Positions 1 through 7,185 are shown, counted from the first letter of the stretch. The stretch: DNA of 8,492 bases from Aquirhabdus sp. (GCA_030151145.1 JASLEL010000257.1:1-8492), one strand, 5' to 3'. Notes: generated from the sequence alone by a model not told the origin. Numbers and translations are program-made.

Positions 1-247
1 TCGCTGCGGTCGTAGTGGCATCACTGGCGGGGCTTTGATCTGTCACGGCAGTGCTGGCAGCGGCGACCAGTGCTGGACTCGTCGCGGTAGCAGCGGCATG
101 ACTGGACGCGACATTAGGGAGGGCTGGCGCTTTGGTCGGGGTGTCCGTTGCCGTATACATGTACCAAGCGAGGAGAAGGAGGCCCAGCACCAGTACCCCA
201 CCGATCAGTTGGGGCTTTTTGGGCAAGTTCTTGGGTATTGATATCAT
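1..247 (-). CDS. Membrane-anchored protein, N-terminal part (runs off the window)
   Basis: This open frame starts at ATG 245-247 and stays open for 82 codons to the window edge. The protein begins with a short basic segment (K6, K10, K11), then a hydrophobic stretch at about residues 14-31 (rich in Leu, Val and Gly, ending in Trp-Tyr-Met-Tyr). After that it becomes a low-complexity Ala/Thr/Ser/Pro-rich linker. This is the layout of a single-pass inner-membrane protein with its C-terminal part in the periplasm. Such an anchor plus linker is typical of SPOR-domain (FtsN-like) cell-envelope proteins, but the domain that would settle this lies outside the window, so that identity is a guess. Only a weak GGA precedes the start, and no confident promoter is visible in the 140 bp upstream. 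No terminator separates it from the gene upstream, so read-through from the prlC-yheV unit is possible. Confidence 0.7.
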   Translation of the reverse strand, partial: MISIPKNLPKKPQLIGGVLVLGLLLLAWYMYTATDTPTKAPALPNVASSHAAATATSPALVAAASTAVTDQSPASDATTTAA

Positions 248-387
248 GTTGACGCATCCATACGTAGATCTGCTAAAGATCAAAGCACCCCACGAAATAA
301 CCGATATCCGTGAAAAGGTGACGCTGTTCACTAAAATCAGTCATATTCTGGGAAATCCAGTCAGAAAGTGCCCAATTTTGTCTGATT
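248..387. other. Intergenic gap without a recognisable signal
   Basis: The space between the yheV stop and the start of the membrane-protein gene is more AT-rich than its surroundings. I found only 4-bp inverted repeats, such as CTGG/CCAG near 350, with no T-tract, and no convincing pair of -35 and -10 boxes on the minus strand. It may hold a weak promoter for the downstream gene, but nothing I can support. Confidence 0.4.
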
Positions 388-678
388 CTAGCGCATTGGC
401 CGCAACTGTACCACTGTCACTGGATCAGAATTGCTGGTGGATTCGGCAGATGACGCATCAAACGATCCTTTAGGAGTCACGGTGGTCGGGCGACGTTCGG
501 TATGGCCGCAGTCCACGCATTCGATCCATTCGTCATCGCGGGTGATACAGAGCATCACCCGATCCATAGCCTGACACTGGCTGCAGCGCGCACCAGCGAT
601 GAAGCGTTTTTTTACCGGAATGGCTGCTGCACCTGCAGCACTGGGCGTGCTGTCAGGTGAGGAGGATGGATTGCTCAT
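388..678 (-). CDS. yheV: YheV family zinc-ribbon protein
   Basis: A 96-residue protein of unknown function, recognised by its core at about residues 24-64. The stretch KRFIAGARCSQCQAMD matches my recollection of the start of E. coli YheV, and a CVDCGH motif follows some 20 residues later. The two Cys-x2-Cys pairs would bind one zinc ion as a rubredoxin-like ribbon. The family member I remember from E. coli is about 66 residues; this one has a Ser/Pro/Ala-rich N-terminal extension and a polar C-terminal tail after the ribbon. Its ATG overlaps the prlC stop in an ATGA (675-678), which indicates translational coupling and co-transcription with prlC. Placement next to prlC is, as I recall, also seen in Pseudomonas. 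The biochemical role is not known; a nucleic-acid or protein contact is only inferred from the zinc ribbon. Confidence 0.88.
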   Translation of the reverse strand: MSNPSSSPDSTPSAAGAAAIPVKKRFIAGARCSQCQAMDRVMLCITRDDEWIECVDCGHTERRPTTVTPKGSFDASSAESTSNSDPVTVVQLRPMR

Positions 679-2804
679 CGTGCTGGCTGTCCTGTCGTTG
701 CAGAAGGGGATTGCGCGGCAGTGCTGGTCCAGCCCTGATGGCGCAGCAGGGCGTCAATGCGGGCATCGCGTCCACGGAAGTCCTGAAAGGTATCCCGTGC
801 AGGCTTCTGTGCACCCGCCGCCAAGATACTGCTGCGGAAGGCCTGTCCCGTCGCAGGGTTAAAGATGCCTTCTTCTTCAAAGCGATCAAAGGCATCAGAG
901 GCCAGCACTTCTGCCCATTTATAGGAGTAGTAGCCCGCCGCATAGCCGCCCGCGAAGATATGACTGAAGCTGTGCTGAAAGCGGTTGTAGGCCGGTGGCT
1001 GCAGTACGGCATACGCTTGACGCAAGCGATCCAGCGTGGCCTGAATCCCACTGGTATCCGGTGCCGGGACTTGGCTGTGGATGTCGAGGTCAAACAGGGC
1101 AAACTCAATCTGGCGTAGCGCCTGCAGACCGCTCTGAAAATGGCGCGCGGCCAGCATGGCATCCAGCAAGGCTTTGGGCAGGTTTTCACCTGTTTCAAAA
1201 TGCTGGCTGATGATCGCAAGCGCTTCGTCTTCCCACGTCCAGAATTCCATAAACTGACTGGGCAGCTCGACCGCATCCCATGCCACGCCATTGATGCCGG
1301 ACACGGAGAGTACATCGACCTCGGTCAGCATGTGGTGCAGACCATGACCAAATTCGTGAAACAGCGTCACCAGTTCATCATGGGTCAGGAGCGCAGGCTG
1401 ATCCCCGACAGGCGGGGTGAAATTGCCGATCATAAAGGCGACAGGGAGCTGTAAGCCATGCTCGGTCTGCATACGCGGGCGGAAGCCGCTCATCCATGCA
1501 CCGCCACGCTTGCCGGTACGGGCATACATGTCGAAATAAAATCCGGCGATCACCTGACCCTGCTCGGTGATCTCATAGTAGTCGACGCCATCCGCCCAGA
1601 CCGCCGCTGCCCGCGGCTCAATCTCAATGCCATACAGACGTCCGACGATCTGAAACAGACCCGCGATGGCCTTGGGGGCCGGGAAATAGGGCTTCAGGCT
1701 CTCTTGCGACAGGCTGTATTTGCGCTGTTTGACCTTCTCGGCGAGATAGGCGCTATCCCATGGCTTGAGTTCATCTATGCCATGACGTTTGGCCTCGTCC
1801 TGCAGCTCGGCCAGATCGCGCAGGGCTGGTGTGCGTGCTTCAGAGGCCAGATGCGTGAGGAAGTTGCGTACAGTGGCAATATCGGGCGCCATCTTGCTCG
1901 CCAGCGACAGCTCGGCATAGCTGCCAAAGCCCAGAAGTGCCGCCATTTCCTGCCTTAAGCTGAGGATTTCGGTCATCAGCGGGCTGTTGTCTTCATCCTG
2001 TGCTTTGGGTGATGACGACAGCTCGGAGGCGCGGGTCACATAGGCGTGATAGAGCTCTTCGCGCAATGCCCGGTCATCGGCATAGGTGGCGATGGCGATA
2101 TAGACCGGTGCGTCGAGTGTCGCAATTGCCGTCGCAGGGGGCTCCTCACCGTTCAGCAGACGTGTGGCGGCCATCTGACGCACCAGTGCCTGTGCCGAAT
2201 CGGGCAGACCGGCCAGCTCATGCTCGGCCAACACCCGGCGATAGGACTGGGTGGCATCCAGCAGGTGATCAGAGAACTGCGAGGACAGTTGCGACAGACG
2301 CTCGCTGATCTGACCATAGCGCACTTTGGCATTCCCCGTGAGCGAGACGCCGGACAGCTTGAAGTCGCGGATGGCCAGGGTGATGGCACTCTGGCGGGCG
2401 GCAGGCAACTGGGTAAAGTCCGCCTGTTCGGCCAGCGTGACATAGGCCTGATAGAGCGCCTGACTCTGGCCCAGCTCAGTGTAGTAGCGCGACAGCTCAG
2501 GCAGCAGGGCATTGTAGGTTTCGCGAAGCGTTGGGGTATTGCAGGTGGCATTCAGATTGGAGAGGATCCCCCAAGTCTGGTGCAGACGATTTTCAAAGGC
2601 ATCCATCTGCTGGACAAAAGCCATCTCCTGATCCTCAAGAATGGCATCGGCACTCTTGAGCAGCGCGAAGCCTTCTTTGATCAAAACCTCAATATCGGCT
2701 TTGAGGCTATCCGGGCTTAAGGCCGGAAAGTCGGGCAGTGGCAGGCGTGCAGGCGGGAGTGTTGTCTGGGCAGTGGCGTATGCAGTCATGACAGGATCAA
2801 CCAT
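675..2804 (-). CDS. prlC: Oligopeptidase A, M3 family zinc metallopeptidase
   Basis: This 709-residue cytoplasmic endopeptidase cleaves short peptides, including fragments of signal peptides, in peptide turnover. The zinc site is plain: HEFGH at residues 483-487 supplies two His ligands and the catalytic Glu484, and Glu513, 26 residues after H487 in VAWDAVELPSQ, is the third ligand as expected for family M3. The Tyr/Gly-rich segment near residues 613-629 (SFSHIFAGGYAAGYYSY) matches the substrate-binding loop with its conserved tyrosines. Length is slightly above the roughly 680 residues of the E. coli enzyme; the extra residues are at the N-terminus and in a Ser/Ala/Thr-rich C-terminal tail. 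ATG 2802-2804 is used here, but the ATG at 2787-2789 (residue 6) is equally possible because neither has a good Shine-Dalgarno sequence. It is preceded by a strong promoter and followed by the overlapping yheV. Confidence 0.95.
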   Translation of the reverse strand: MVDPVMTAYATAQTTLPPARLPLPDFPALSPDSLKADIEVLIKEGFALLKSADAILEDQEMAFVQQMDAFENRLHQTWGILSNLNATCNTPTLRETYNALLPELSRYYTELGQSQALYQAYVTLAEQADFTQLPAARQSAITLAIRDFKLSGVSLTGNAKVRYGQISERLSQLSSQFSDHLLDATQSYRRVLAEHELAGLPDSAQALVRQMAATRLLNGEEPPATAIATLDAPVYIAIATYADDRALREELYHAYVTRASELSSSPKAQDEDNSPLMTEILSLRQEMAALLGFGSYAELSLASKMAPDIATVRNFLTHLASEARTPALRDLAELQDEAKRHGIDELKPWDSAYLAEKVKQRKYSLSQESLKPYFPAPKAIAGLFQIVGRLYGIEIEPRAAAVWADGVDYYEITEQGQVIAGFYFDMYARTGKRGGAWMSGFRPRMQTEHGLQLPVAFMIGNFTPPVGDQPALLTHDELVTLFHEFGHGLHHMLTEVDVLSVSGINGVAWDAVELPSQFMEFWTWEDEALAIISQHFETGENLPKALLDAMLAARHFQSGLQALRQIEFALFDLDIHSQVPAPDTSGIQATLDRLRQAYAVLQPPAYNRFQHSFSHIFAGGYAAGYYSYKWAEVLASDAFDRFEEEGIFNPATGQAFRSSILAAGAQKPARDTFQDFRGRDARIDALLRHQGWTSTAAQSPSATTGQPAR

Positions 2805-2815
2805 GATAAGTCAGG

Positions 2816-2836
2816 AAAAAACAGACCGCAGCGGTC
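2816..2836 (-). promoter_or_regulatory. Palindrome plus T-run in the prlC leader (operator or attenuator candidate)
   Basis: Bases 2824-2836 form a perfect 13-bp palindrome, GACCGC-A-GCGGTC on the plus strand. Read as leader RNA it can fold into a 5-bp GC-rich stem with a 3-nt loop, followed within two bases by six U (2821-2816). This is terminator-like and lies between the predicted transcription start near 2846 and the prlC start codon. It could instead be a protein-binding site just downstream of the promoter. Confidence 0.35.
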
Positions 2837-2852
2837 CGAACGGAATGGACTA

Positions 2853-2881
2853 TATATAGGTCGCAAACAAGCGGGTTTCAA
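2853..2881 (-). promoter_or_regulatory. Sigma70-type promoter of prlC-yheV
   Basis: On the minus strand TTGAAA (2881-2876) and TATATA (2858-2853) are separated by exactly 17 bp. Five of six -35 bases and five of six -10 bases fit the consensus. Transcription would start near 2846, giving a leader of about 40 nt to the first ATG. Confidence 0.72.
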
Positions 2882-2946
2882 GGCAGCTTTGGTGACAAAA
2901 GCGTAGGCATCTCGTGCACTGTATTTTTTATCTCCATGATCTGGCA

Positions 2947-2980
2947 ATAAAAAAACCACATCAGCAGGTGATGTGGTTCT
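2947..2980 (-). terminator. Intrinsic terminator of rnr
   Basis: A perfect 10-bp inverted repeat (AACCACATCA, 2954-2963, and TGATGTGGTT, 2969-2978) with a 5-nt loop is followed in the minus direction by a run of seven T (2955-2949). It begins 28 nt after the rnr stop codon. There is no comparable T-run on the other side, so it acts on minus-strand transcripts and makes rnr end separately from prlC. Confidence 0.9.
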
Positions 2981-3005
2981 TCACAAAAGGACAGCGTTGT
3001 GGTGC

Positions 3006-5525
3006 TTATTTGTCCTTTTTGCTTTTCTTGCTACGCGGTTTTTTGCTCGGGTTGCTATTCGCACTGCCCGTACCGGATGGCTGCGACGCTTTTTTGGCGG
3101 CGGGCTTTTTGCCTGCGGGTTTCTTGCTGGCAGGTTTCTTTGTACTCGGCGCAGGGGCATCAGCCGGAGCCGGTTTGGCCTTGCGGCGGCTTGCCCGCTC
3201 GGTGGTGCTGGCCACCGGAATCGCTGCATCGGCAGCCGCGTTTTTGCGGCGGCTGGCGGGTGCTGCTTTCACCGGAGCGGCTTCGCTGGTGTCGACGGCA
3301 TTGCTGTCGCGTCGCGTATTCCGTTCAGCTTGGCGCGCACTTGAGATCTGCTTGACGAGCTGGAAGTCGATCTTGCGTTCCTCAAGGTTGGCACCGGCCA
3401 CCTGAATCTCGACCTTGTCGCCCAAGGTAAAGCGCTGTCCATGACGCTGACCGCGCAGGCTCTGACTACCGGCGTCGTACTCGTAGAAGTCCTGGTTCAG
3501 ATTGCGCACATGTACGAGGCCATCGATATAGAGGTCGTCCAATGTGACAAAGATACCAAATTCGGTCACACCGGTGATCACCCCAACGAAGCGGTCGCCG
3601 ATATGCTGCTCCATGTACTTGGCTTTGAGCCAGCCCATGACCGAGCGTGCGGCATCGTCGGCACGGCGCTCGGTGCGCGAGAACTGCTCCCCAGCAGCGA
3701 TGAGCTGCTGGCCTTCCAGCACCGGCGGTTTGTTGTGCAGGTGATGGCGGATGGCGCGATGCAAGAGCAGATCGGGATAGCGACGGATCGGCGAGGTAAA
3801 GTGGGTATACGCCTCATAGGCCAGACCAAAGTGACCGAGATTCTCCGGCGCATAGACCGCCTGCATCATCGAGCGCAGGAGCACGCTATGGATGCTGCTG
3901 GCATCGATACGGTCACGGGTTGCGGCGATGATGGCCTGATAGTCGGTCTGGGTCGGCTTCTCAGGGAAGGTGAGCCCCAGCAGCTTGACGTAATCGCGGA
4001 CCTTCTGTACACGGCTCTGCTCGGGCGGCTCGTGGTTACGATACAGCACGGGCAGGTGATTTTTGAGTGCATAGTCGGCGGCGCAGGTATTGGCCAGCAG
4101 CATGCATTCTTCGATCAGACGATGGGCATCGTTGCGCGTGCGCGGCTTGATCGCCGTGATGGCACCTTTATCGTCAAACATAATATAGGTTTCGGTGGTC
4201 TCAAACTCCATCGCACCGCGCTTGGCGCGCACGTCCAGCATGACGTGAAACAGCTGATTGAGGATCTCGACCGATTTGCGCACAGCGGTATTGTCTGGGA
4301 TGGCGTCTTTGGTGCCGTCCAAGTAGCTGGCGACCTGATTGTAAGTCAGACGGGCCTGCGAATGCATCACCGACTCATAGAACTGATAGCCCGTCACCTT
4401 GCCGGTACGCGACAGGGTAATGTCGCAGACCATACACAGGCGGTCTACCTCCGGTTTGAGCGAACAGAGTCCGTTGGACAGCGCTTCGGGCAACATCGGT
4501 ACGACGTAGTTGGGGAAGTACACCGAGGTGCCGCGATTCTGCGCTTCGTCGTCGAGGGCCATGCCGAGTTTGACATAGTGGCTGACGTCGGCGATGGCGA
4601 CCACGAGGCGATAACCGCCACCGGGGCGTTTTTCGGCAAAGACGGCATCGTCGAAGTCGCGGGCATCTTCACCGTCGATGGTGACCAGCGGCAGCTCGCG
4701 CAGATCGACGCGGCCTTTGCGGTCTTGCGCATTGGGTTCTTTGTATTTATCCGTCTCGGTCAGCACGGCTTTGTTAAAGATGTGCGGCAGATCAAAGTCG
4801 ATCAGCGTGGTCGGGATGATCAGCTGGGTATCGACCTTGTTGGAGAAGGCCTCGACGATATGACCGTTGGCGTATTCGTCACGCGTCGGCCAGTCGTCGA
4901 TTTCGAGCTGGGCGGCATCGCCGACGGCAAGATTCGCTGCGTCGATTTGCTCAGGCTCCAGCGCAATGGGCTGGTGAGCATTGGGATGCGAAGGCTGTAA
5001 GTAGAACTGCCCATCCAGCATCTGGATATGGCCGATTACTTGCGTCTGCTGACGGGTCTTGACCTCGATGATGCGGCCCAGCGGACGACCACGACGGTCG
5101 GTACCGGTGACACGGGCGCTGACGGTGTCGCCATTAAAGACCATGCGCATTTCGCGTTCGGACAGGAACAGGTCGGGATGGTCGGTCAAATTGACAAAAC
5201 CAAAGCCATTGGTATGCGACTGTACTTTGCCGATAAAAAGGTCATCGTCCTGAATCAGGCGAAAGCGCGGCGGATTGTGACTGATGGCGGTGAGCTGACC
5301 ATCACGGACCATGGCCAGCAGACGACGGCTGACGGCTTCGATGGCGTCAGGCTCATGCAGGCCAAACAAAGCCACGAATTCGGCGTGGCTTAAGGCTTGA
5401 TTGGGATGTTGACCGAGGATGTTTTGAATCAGGGTGCGGCTGGGGATCGGAGAGTCATAGCGCTGAGCTTCATTCAGGGCTTCGGGATCATTCCAGTCGA
5501 GTGGAGCGAGTTCTGTATTTTTCAT
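3006..5525 (-). CDS. rnr: Ribonuclease R (3'-5' exoribonuclease)
   Basis: RNase R degrades structured RNA processively from the 3' end and serves in mRNA decay, rRNA quality control and trans-translation. The 839 residues show the family order: winged-helix region about 25-90 (containing the conserved YDSPIPSR), two cold-shock domains about 95-235, RNB catalytic domain about 265-590, S1 RNA-binding domain about 645-725, and a basic tail. The metal-binding motif IDGEDARDFDDAV places the catalytic aspartates at 284, 290, 292 and 293, equivalent to E. coli D272, D278, D280 and D281. The tail (about 730-839) is rich in Lys, Ala, Pro and Ser, with repeated KKPA units. The start at 5525 lies just before the conserved N-terminal block; no Shine-Dalgarno sequence precedes it. 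In some gammaproteobacteria rlmB follows rnr, but here the gene ends at its own terminator. It is divergent from tRNA-Leu. Confidence 0.97.
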   Translation of the reverse strand: MKNTELAPLDWNDPEALNEAQRYDSPIPSRTLIQNILGQHPNQALSHAEFVALFGLHEPDAIEAVSRRLLAMVRDGQLTAISHNPPRFRLIQDDDLFIGKVQSHTNGFGFVNLTDHPDLFLSEREMRMVFNGDTVSARVTGTDRRGRPLGRIIEVKTRQQTQVIGHIQMLDGQFYLQPSHPNAHQPIALEPEQIDAANLAVGDAAQLEIDDWPTRDEYANGHIVEAFSNKVDTQLIIPTTLIDFDLPHIFNKAVLTETDKYKEPNAQDRKGRVDLRELPLVTIDGEDARDFDDAVFAEKRPGGGYRLVVAIADVSHYVKLGMALDDEAQNRGTSVYFPNYVVPMLPEALSNGLCSLKPEVDRLCMVCDITLSRTGKVTGYQFYESVMHSQARLTYNQVASYLDGTKDAIPDNTAVRKSVEILNQLFHVMLDVRAKRGAMEFETTETYIMFDDKGAITAIKPRTRNDAHRLIEECMLLANTCAADYALKNHLPVLYRNHEPPEQSRVQKVRDYVKLLGLTFPEKPTQTDYQAIIAATRDRIDASSIHSVLLRSMMQAVYAPENLGHFGLAYEAYTHFTSPIRRYPDLLLHRAIRHHLHNKPPVLEGQQLIAAGEQFSRTERRADDAARSVMGWLKAKYMEQHIGDRFVGVITGVTEFGIFVTLDDLYIDGLVHVRNLNQDFYEYDAGSQSLRGQRHGQRFTLGDKVEIQVAGANLEERKIDFQLVKQISSARQAERNTRRDSNAVDTSEAAPVKAAPASRRKNAAADAAIPVASTTERASRRKAKPAPADAPAPSTKKPASKKPAGKKPAAKKASQPSGTGSANSNPSKKPRSKKSKKDK

Positions 5526-5541
5526 GGCCGGAAGTGTAGCA
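5525..5541 (-). promoter_or_regulatory. Candidate extended -10 immediately before rnr (leaderless start)
   Basis: On the minus strand TGCTACACT (5541-5533) reads as an extended -10 element (TG-n-TACACT). Its last base is 7 nt from the A of the rnr ATG, so transcription would start at or within a base of the start codon. No Shine-Dalgarno sequence lies before the ATG, which agrees with a leaderless message. No good -35 is visible at 16-18 bp, so this is tentative. Confidence 0.35.
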
Positions 5542-5775
5542 CAGCTTTCATGACATTACGGCACATGATGCCGGATGGCGCTCAATTAATCGTCTGAAAA
5601 TGTGTAACCAAATACAGTAAATGGAATAAGCGGTATGTGGATACCCATCCATGAAAAATGAGCGTTAAATCAATCGAAGTGAGCAATCTGGAGCGGGTCG
5701 CAGTGCGTGATGAGAGGCTGAATCAGCACGTGGCGATCAAACAGTCAAATATTGTCCGGCTGATACGATTTTTGC
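5526..5775. other. Divergent intergenic region between rnr and tRNA-Leu
   Basis: Apart from the rnr and tRNA promoters at its edges, I see no gene here. It holds a small hairpin GGTAT-GTGG-ATACC at 5631-5644. The open frame beginning at 5658 runs through the tRNA gene and cannot be real. Confidence 0.5.
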
Positions 5776-5804
5776 TTGACGGCGGGCGCTGTGGCCTATA
5801 TCAT
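5776..5804 (+). promoter_or_regulatory. Promoter of tRNA-Leu
   Basis: TTGACG (5776-5781) and TATCAT (5799-5804) are 17 bp apart, each matching five of six consensus bases. The following GCCGTCCC is a GC-rich discriminator, as is usual for stable-RNA promoters under stringent control. Transcription would start near 5811, a few bases before the mature tRNA. Confidence 0.82.
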
Positions 5805-5814
5805 GCCGTCCCAC

Positions 5815-5899
5815 GCGGATGTGGCGGAATTGGTAGACGCACCAGTTTCAGGTACTGGCGAGTAACATCGTGGAGGTTCAAGTCCTCTCATCCGCACCA
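5815..5899 (+). tRNA. tRNA-Leu, anticodon CAG
   Basis: An 85-nt gene with an encoded CCA end. The acceptor stem GCGGATG (5815-5821) pairs with CATCCGC (5889-5895), followed by discriminator A and CCA (5897-5899). The anticodon stem CCAGT/ACTGG encloses the loop TTCAGGT, giving anticodon CAG at 5849-5851, which reads CUG codons. A long variable arm (CGA...TCG, 5859-5870) marks it as class II, and the T arm is GGAGG-TTCAAGT-CCTCT. Its 3' end is directly followed by a terminator and an integrase gene, so it is the likely attachment site of a mobile element. Confidence 0.97.
5872..5899 (+). other. Probable attachment site (att) in the tRNA-Leu 3' end
   Basis: Elements with tyrosine integrases commonly recombine in the T arm to 3' end of a tRNA gene and restore the tRNA sequence, with the integrase gene close by. 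Here the integrase starts 162 bp after the CCA and reads away from the tRNA. I found no second copy of this segment in the window, so the other junction must lie beyond base 8492. The exact core cannot be placed from one copy; the position given is inferred. Confidence 0.5.
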
Positions 5900-5921
5900 C
5901 ATACTTTATGAGCTATGCTCT

Positions 5922-5967
5922 AAAAAACAGTCAAACCCTTGTCGGCTCAGGGTTTGGCTGTTTTTTT
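5922..5967 (+). terminator. Intrinsic terminator after tRNA-Leu
   Basis: AAAAAACAG-T-CAAACCCT (5922-5939) pairs with AGGGTTTG-G-CTGTTTTTT (5949 onward), giving an 18-bp stem with a single T-G wobble and a 9-nt loop, ending in seven T (5961-5967). The opposite arm carries six A, so it could also act on minus-strand transcripts. It starts 22 nt after the tRNA end. If the att core is in the tRNA, this terminator belongs to the inserted element. Confidence 0.88.
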
Positions 5968-5990
5968 ATGGGCGTCGTTTGGCGGGAAAT

Positions 5991-6020
5991 CTCGGTATTT
6001 TCGGGTATATTCCGGTATGT
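5991..6020 (+). repeat. Three tandem 10-bp imperfect repeats before the integrase
   Basis: The units CTCGGTATTT, TCGGGTATAT and TCCGGTATGT follow each other without gaps. GGTAT at positions 4-8 and T at position 10 are identical in all three. A period of exactly one helical turn places each unit on the same DNA face. The location between tRNA and integrase suggests arm-type sites for the integrase or a directionality factor. Confidence 0.65.
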
Positions 6021-6022
6021 TT

Positions 6023-6059
6023 TTCCACGATGGTTCCACACGCTGATCAGAGAGTGATC
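6023..6059 (+). repeat. Two pairs of short direct repeats with 11-bp spacing
   Basis: TTCCAC occurs at 6023-6028 and 6034-6039, and TGATC at 6044-6048 and 6055-6059. Each pair has an 11-bp period, close to one helical turn. They fill the stretch up to the integrase start codon and could be regulatory binding sites, although repeats this short can arise by chance. Confidence 0.35.
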
Positions 6060-6061
6060 GA

Positions 6062-7168
6062 ATGTCAATTAGCGTATATCAAACAGCACAAGGTACATGG
6101 AGAGCTGACGTTGCTGTCCAGAAAATACGGAAATCTAAGACGCTCCGTCTAAAGGCGGACGCTACGAAGTGGGCAAAGGAGACTGAATACAGTTTATCTA
6201 GAGATGTTGCTACCCAGCAGGCGATGGAAATTCGTGGATTGGATTCTGAGGTATCCCTCGACAAGGCTTTAGTGGCGTACTCTGAGACCGAATCCATTAA
6301 GAAATTATCCGTGGATTCTGAGCAAAAACGTATACGGATGTTACGCCGGGAATTGATGCATATAGACTGGCCAGTCAACAAGATTACCGACCTCGAGCTG
6401 ATCGATTTTAAGAACAAGCTGAAAGCGAAGGGTAGGGAAGATGCTACTGTGCTGCGCTATTTCAATGTGATCTCGTCATTCTTTGAGTGGTGCAGGATTG
6501 AAAAGAAGTGGATTGAAGTCAATCCAGTCCGCCAGGTACGTCTACCGAAGAAACCAGAGCCTCGGTTCAGGCGTATATCCGAAATGGAAGTACGGATGAT
6601 CCTTGATGCGGCAGGCCTTGAGATCGGGCAGATCCCCAAAAATAAGACTCAAGAGACTGCGCTGGCATGGCTGATCGCGATTGCCACCGGTAAGCGTGCG
6701 TCAGAGATTATTGATCGACGCCGGCAAGAGATTAACGTCAAGGTGCGATCGGTCTTTGTGGCTAGATCCAAAAATGGATCAAGCAGGCTGGTACCGCTGG
6801 ATAAGATCGGTGCTTATCTCTGGTGGATTGCGCTACAGATGCATCCGGATGGCAAGCCAGGTGATCGAGTCTTTAGTGTGAGCAATGAGTCGAGGTCGTC
6901 GCTATGGTACAAGCTGCGCGCTAACGCAGGTCTGGGGCATGTGGATCTGAAATTCCATGACAGCCGGCATGAGGCGGCAAGCCAACTGTCAAAGCGGATG
7001 AGTGCTTTGCCGCTGGCCAAGATCTTCGGCTGGAAAAATCTGAAATATGCGATGGTTTATTACAATCCGACACATGAAGAGCTGCTCGAGCAGATTGATT
7101 CGAGCGATGAATGTCACGCGACGTTTAGCCGGCTCGGAATAGAAATCATGCCCGCTGCTGGGGCATGA
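6062..7168 (+). CDS. Tyrosine recombinase (phage-type integrase)
   Basis: A 368-residue site-specific integrase that would insert and, with an accessory factor, excise the element at tRNA-Leu. Residues about 5-45 (GTWRADVAVQKIRKSKTLRL, then an A-x2-WA helix) look like a three-stranded arm-type DNA-binding domain; about 63-150 is the helical core-binding domain; about 165-345 is the catalytic domain. Catalytic residues visible are R212 (GKRASEI), K237 in the beta-hairpin (ARSKNGSSRLVPL), H299 and R302 (FHDSRH), W324 in place of the usual second His (FGWKNLKYA), and Y333 as nucleophile, nine residues after W324. All six positions are thus filled by acceptable residues and the protein appears intact. 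Only a weak GAGAG precedes the ATG, and no clear promoter is seen. Neighbours on the right run convergently. Confidence 0.94.
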   Translation: MSISVYQTAQGTWRADVAVQKIRKSKTLRLKADATKWAKETEYSLSRDVATQQAMEIRGLDSEVSLDKALVAYSETESIKKLSVDSEQKRIRMLRRELMHIDWPVNKITDLELIDFKNKLKAKGREDATVLRYFNVISSFFEWCRIEKKWIEVNPVRQVRLPKKPEPRFRRISEMEVRMILDAAGLEIGQIPKNKTQETALAWLIAIATGKRASEIIDRRRQEINVKVRSVFVARSKNGSSRLVPLDKIGAYLWWIALQMHPDGKPGDRVFSVSNESRSSLWYKLRANAGLGHVDLKFHDSRHEAASQLSKRMSALPLAKIFGWKNLKYAMVYYNPTHEELLEQIDSSDECHATFSRLGIEIMPAAGA

Positions 7169-7185
7169 CTTCGTGCATGGATAGG

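Noticed and set aside
653..1315. 220-codon minus-strand frame
   Set aside because: It is an out-of-frame shadow within prlC, and the prlC frame contains conserved M3-family residues throughout.
3441..5000. Long 519-codon open frame on the plus strand
   Set aside because: It lies antisense to rnr, whose domains and catalytic motif are unmistakable. Its translation shows no recognisable motif and it is explained by codon bias of a GC-rich gene.
5658..6152. 164-codon plus-strand frame before the integrase
   Set aside because: It reads straight through tRNA-Leu and its terminator and overlaps the integrase start in another frame.
6765..6780. Inverted repeat GATCCA-AAAA-TGGATC in the integrase gene
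   Set aside because: A 6-bp stem within coding sequence for the catalytic beta-hairpin; weak and without context.
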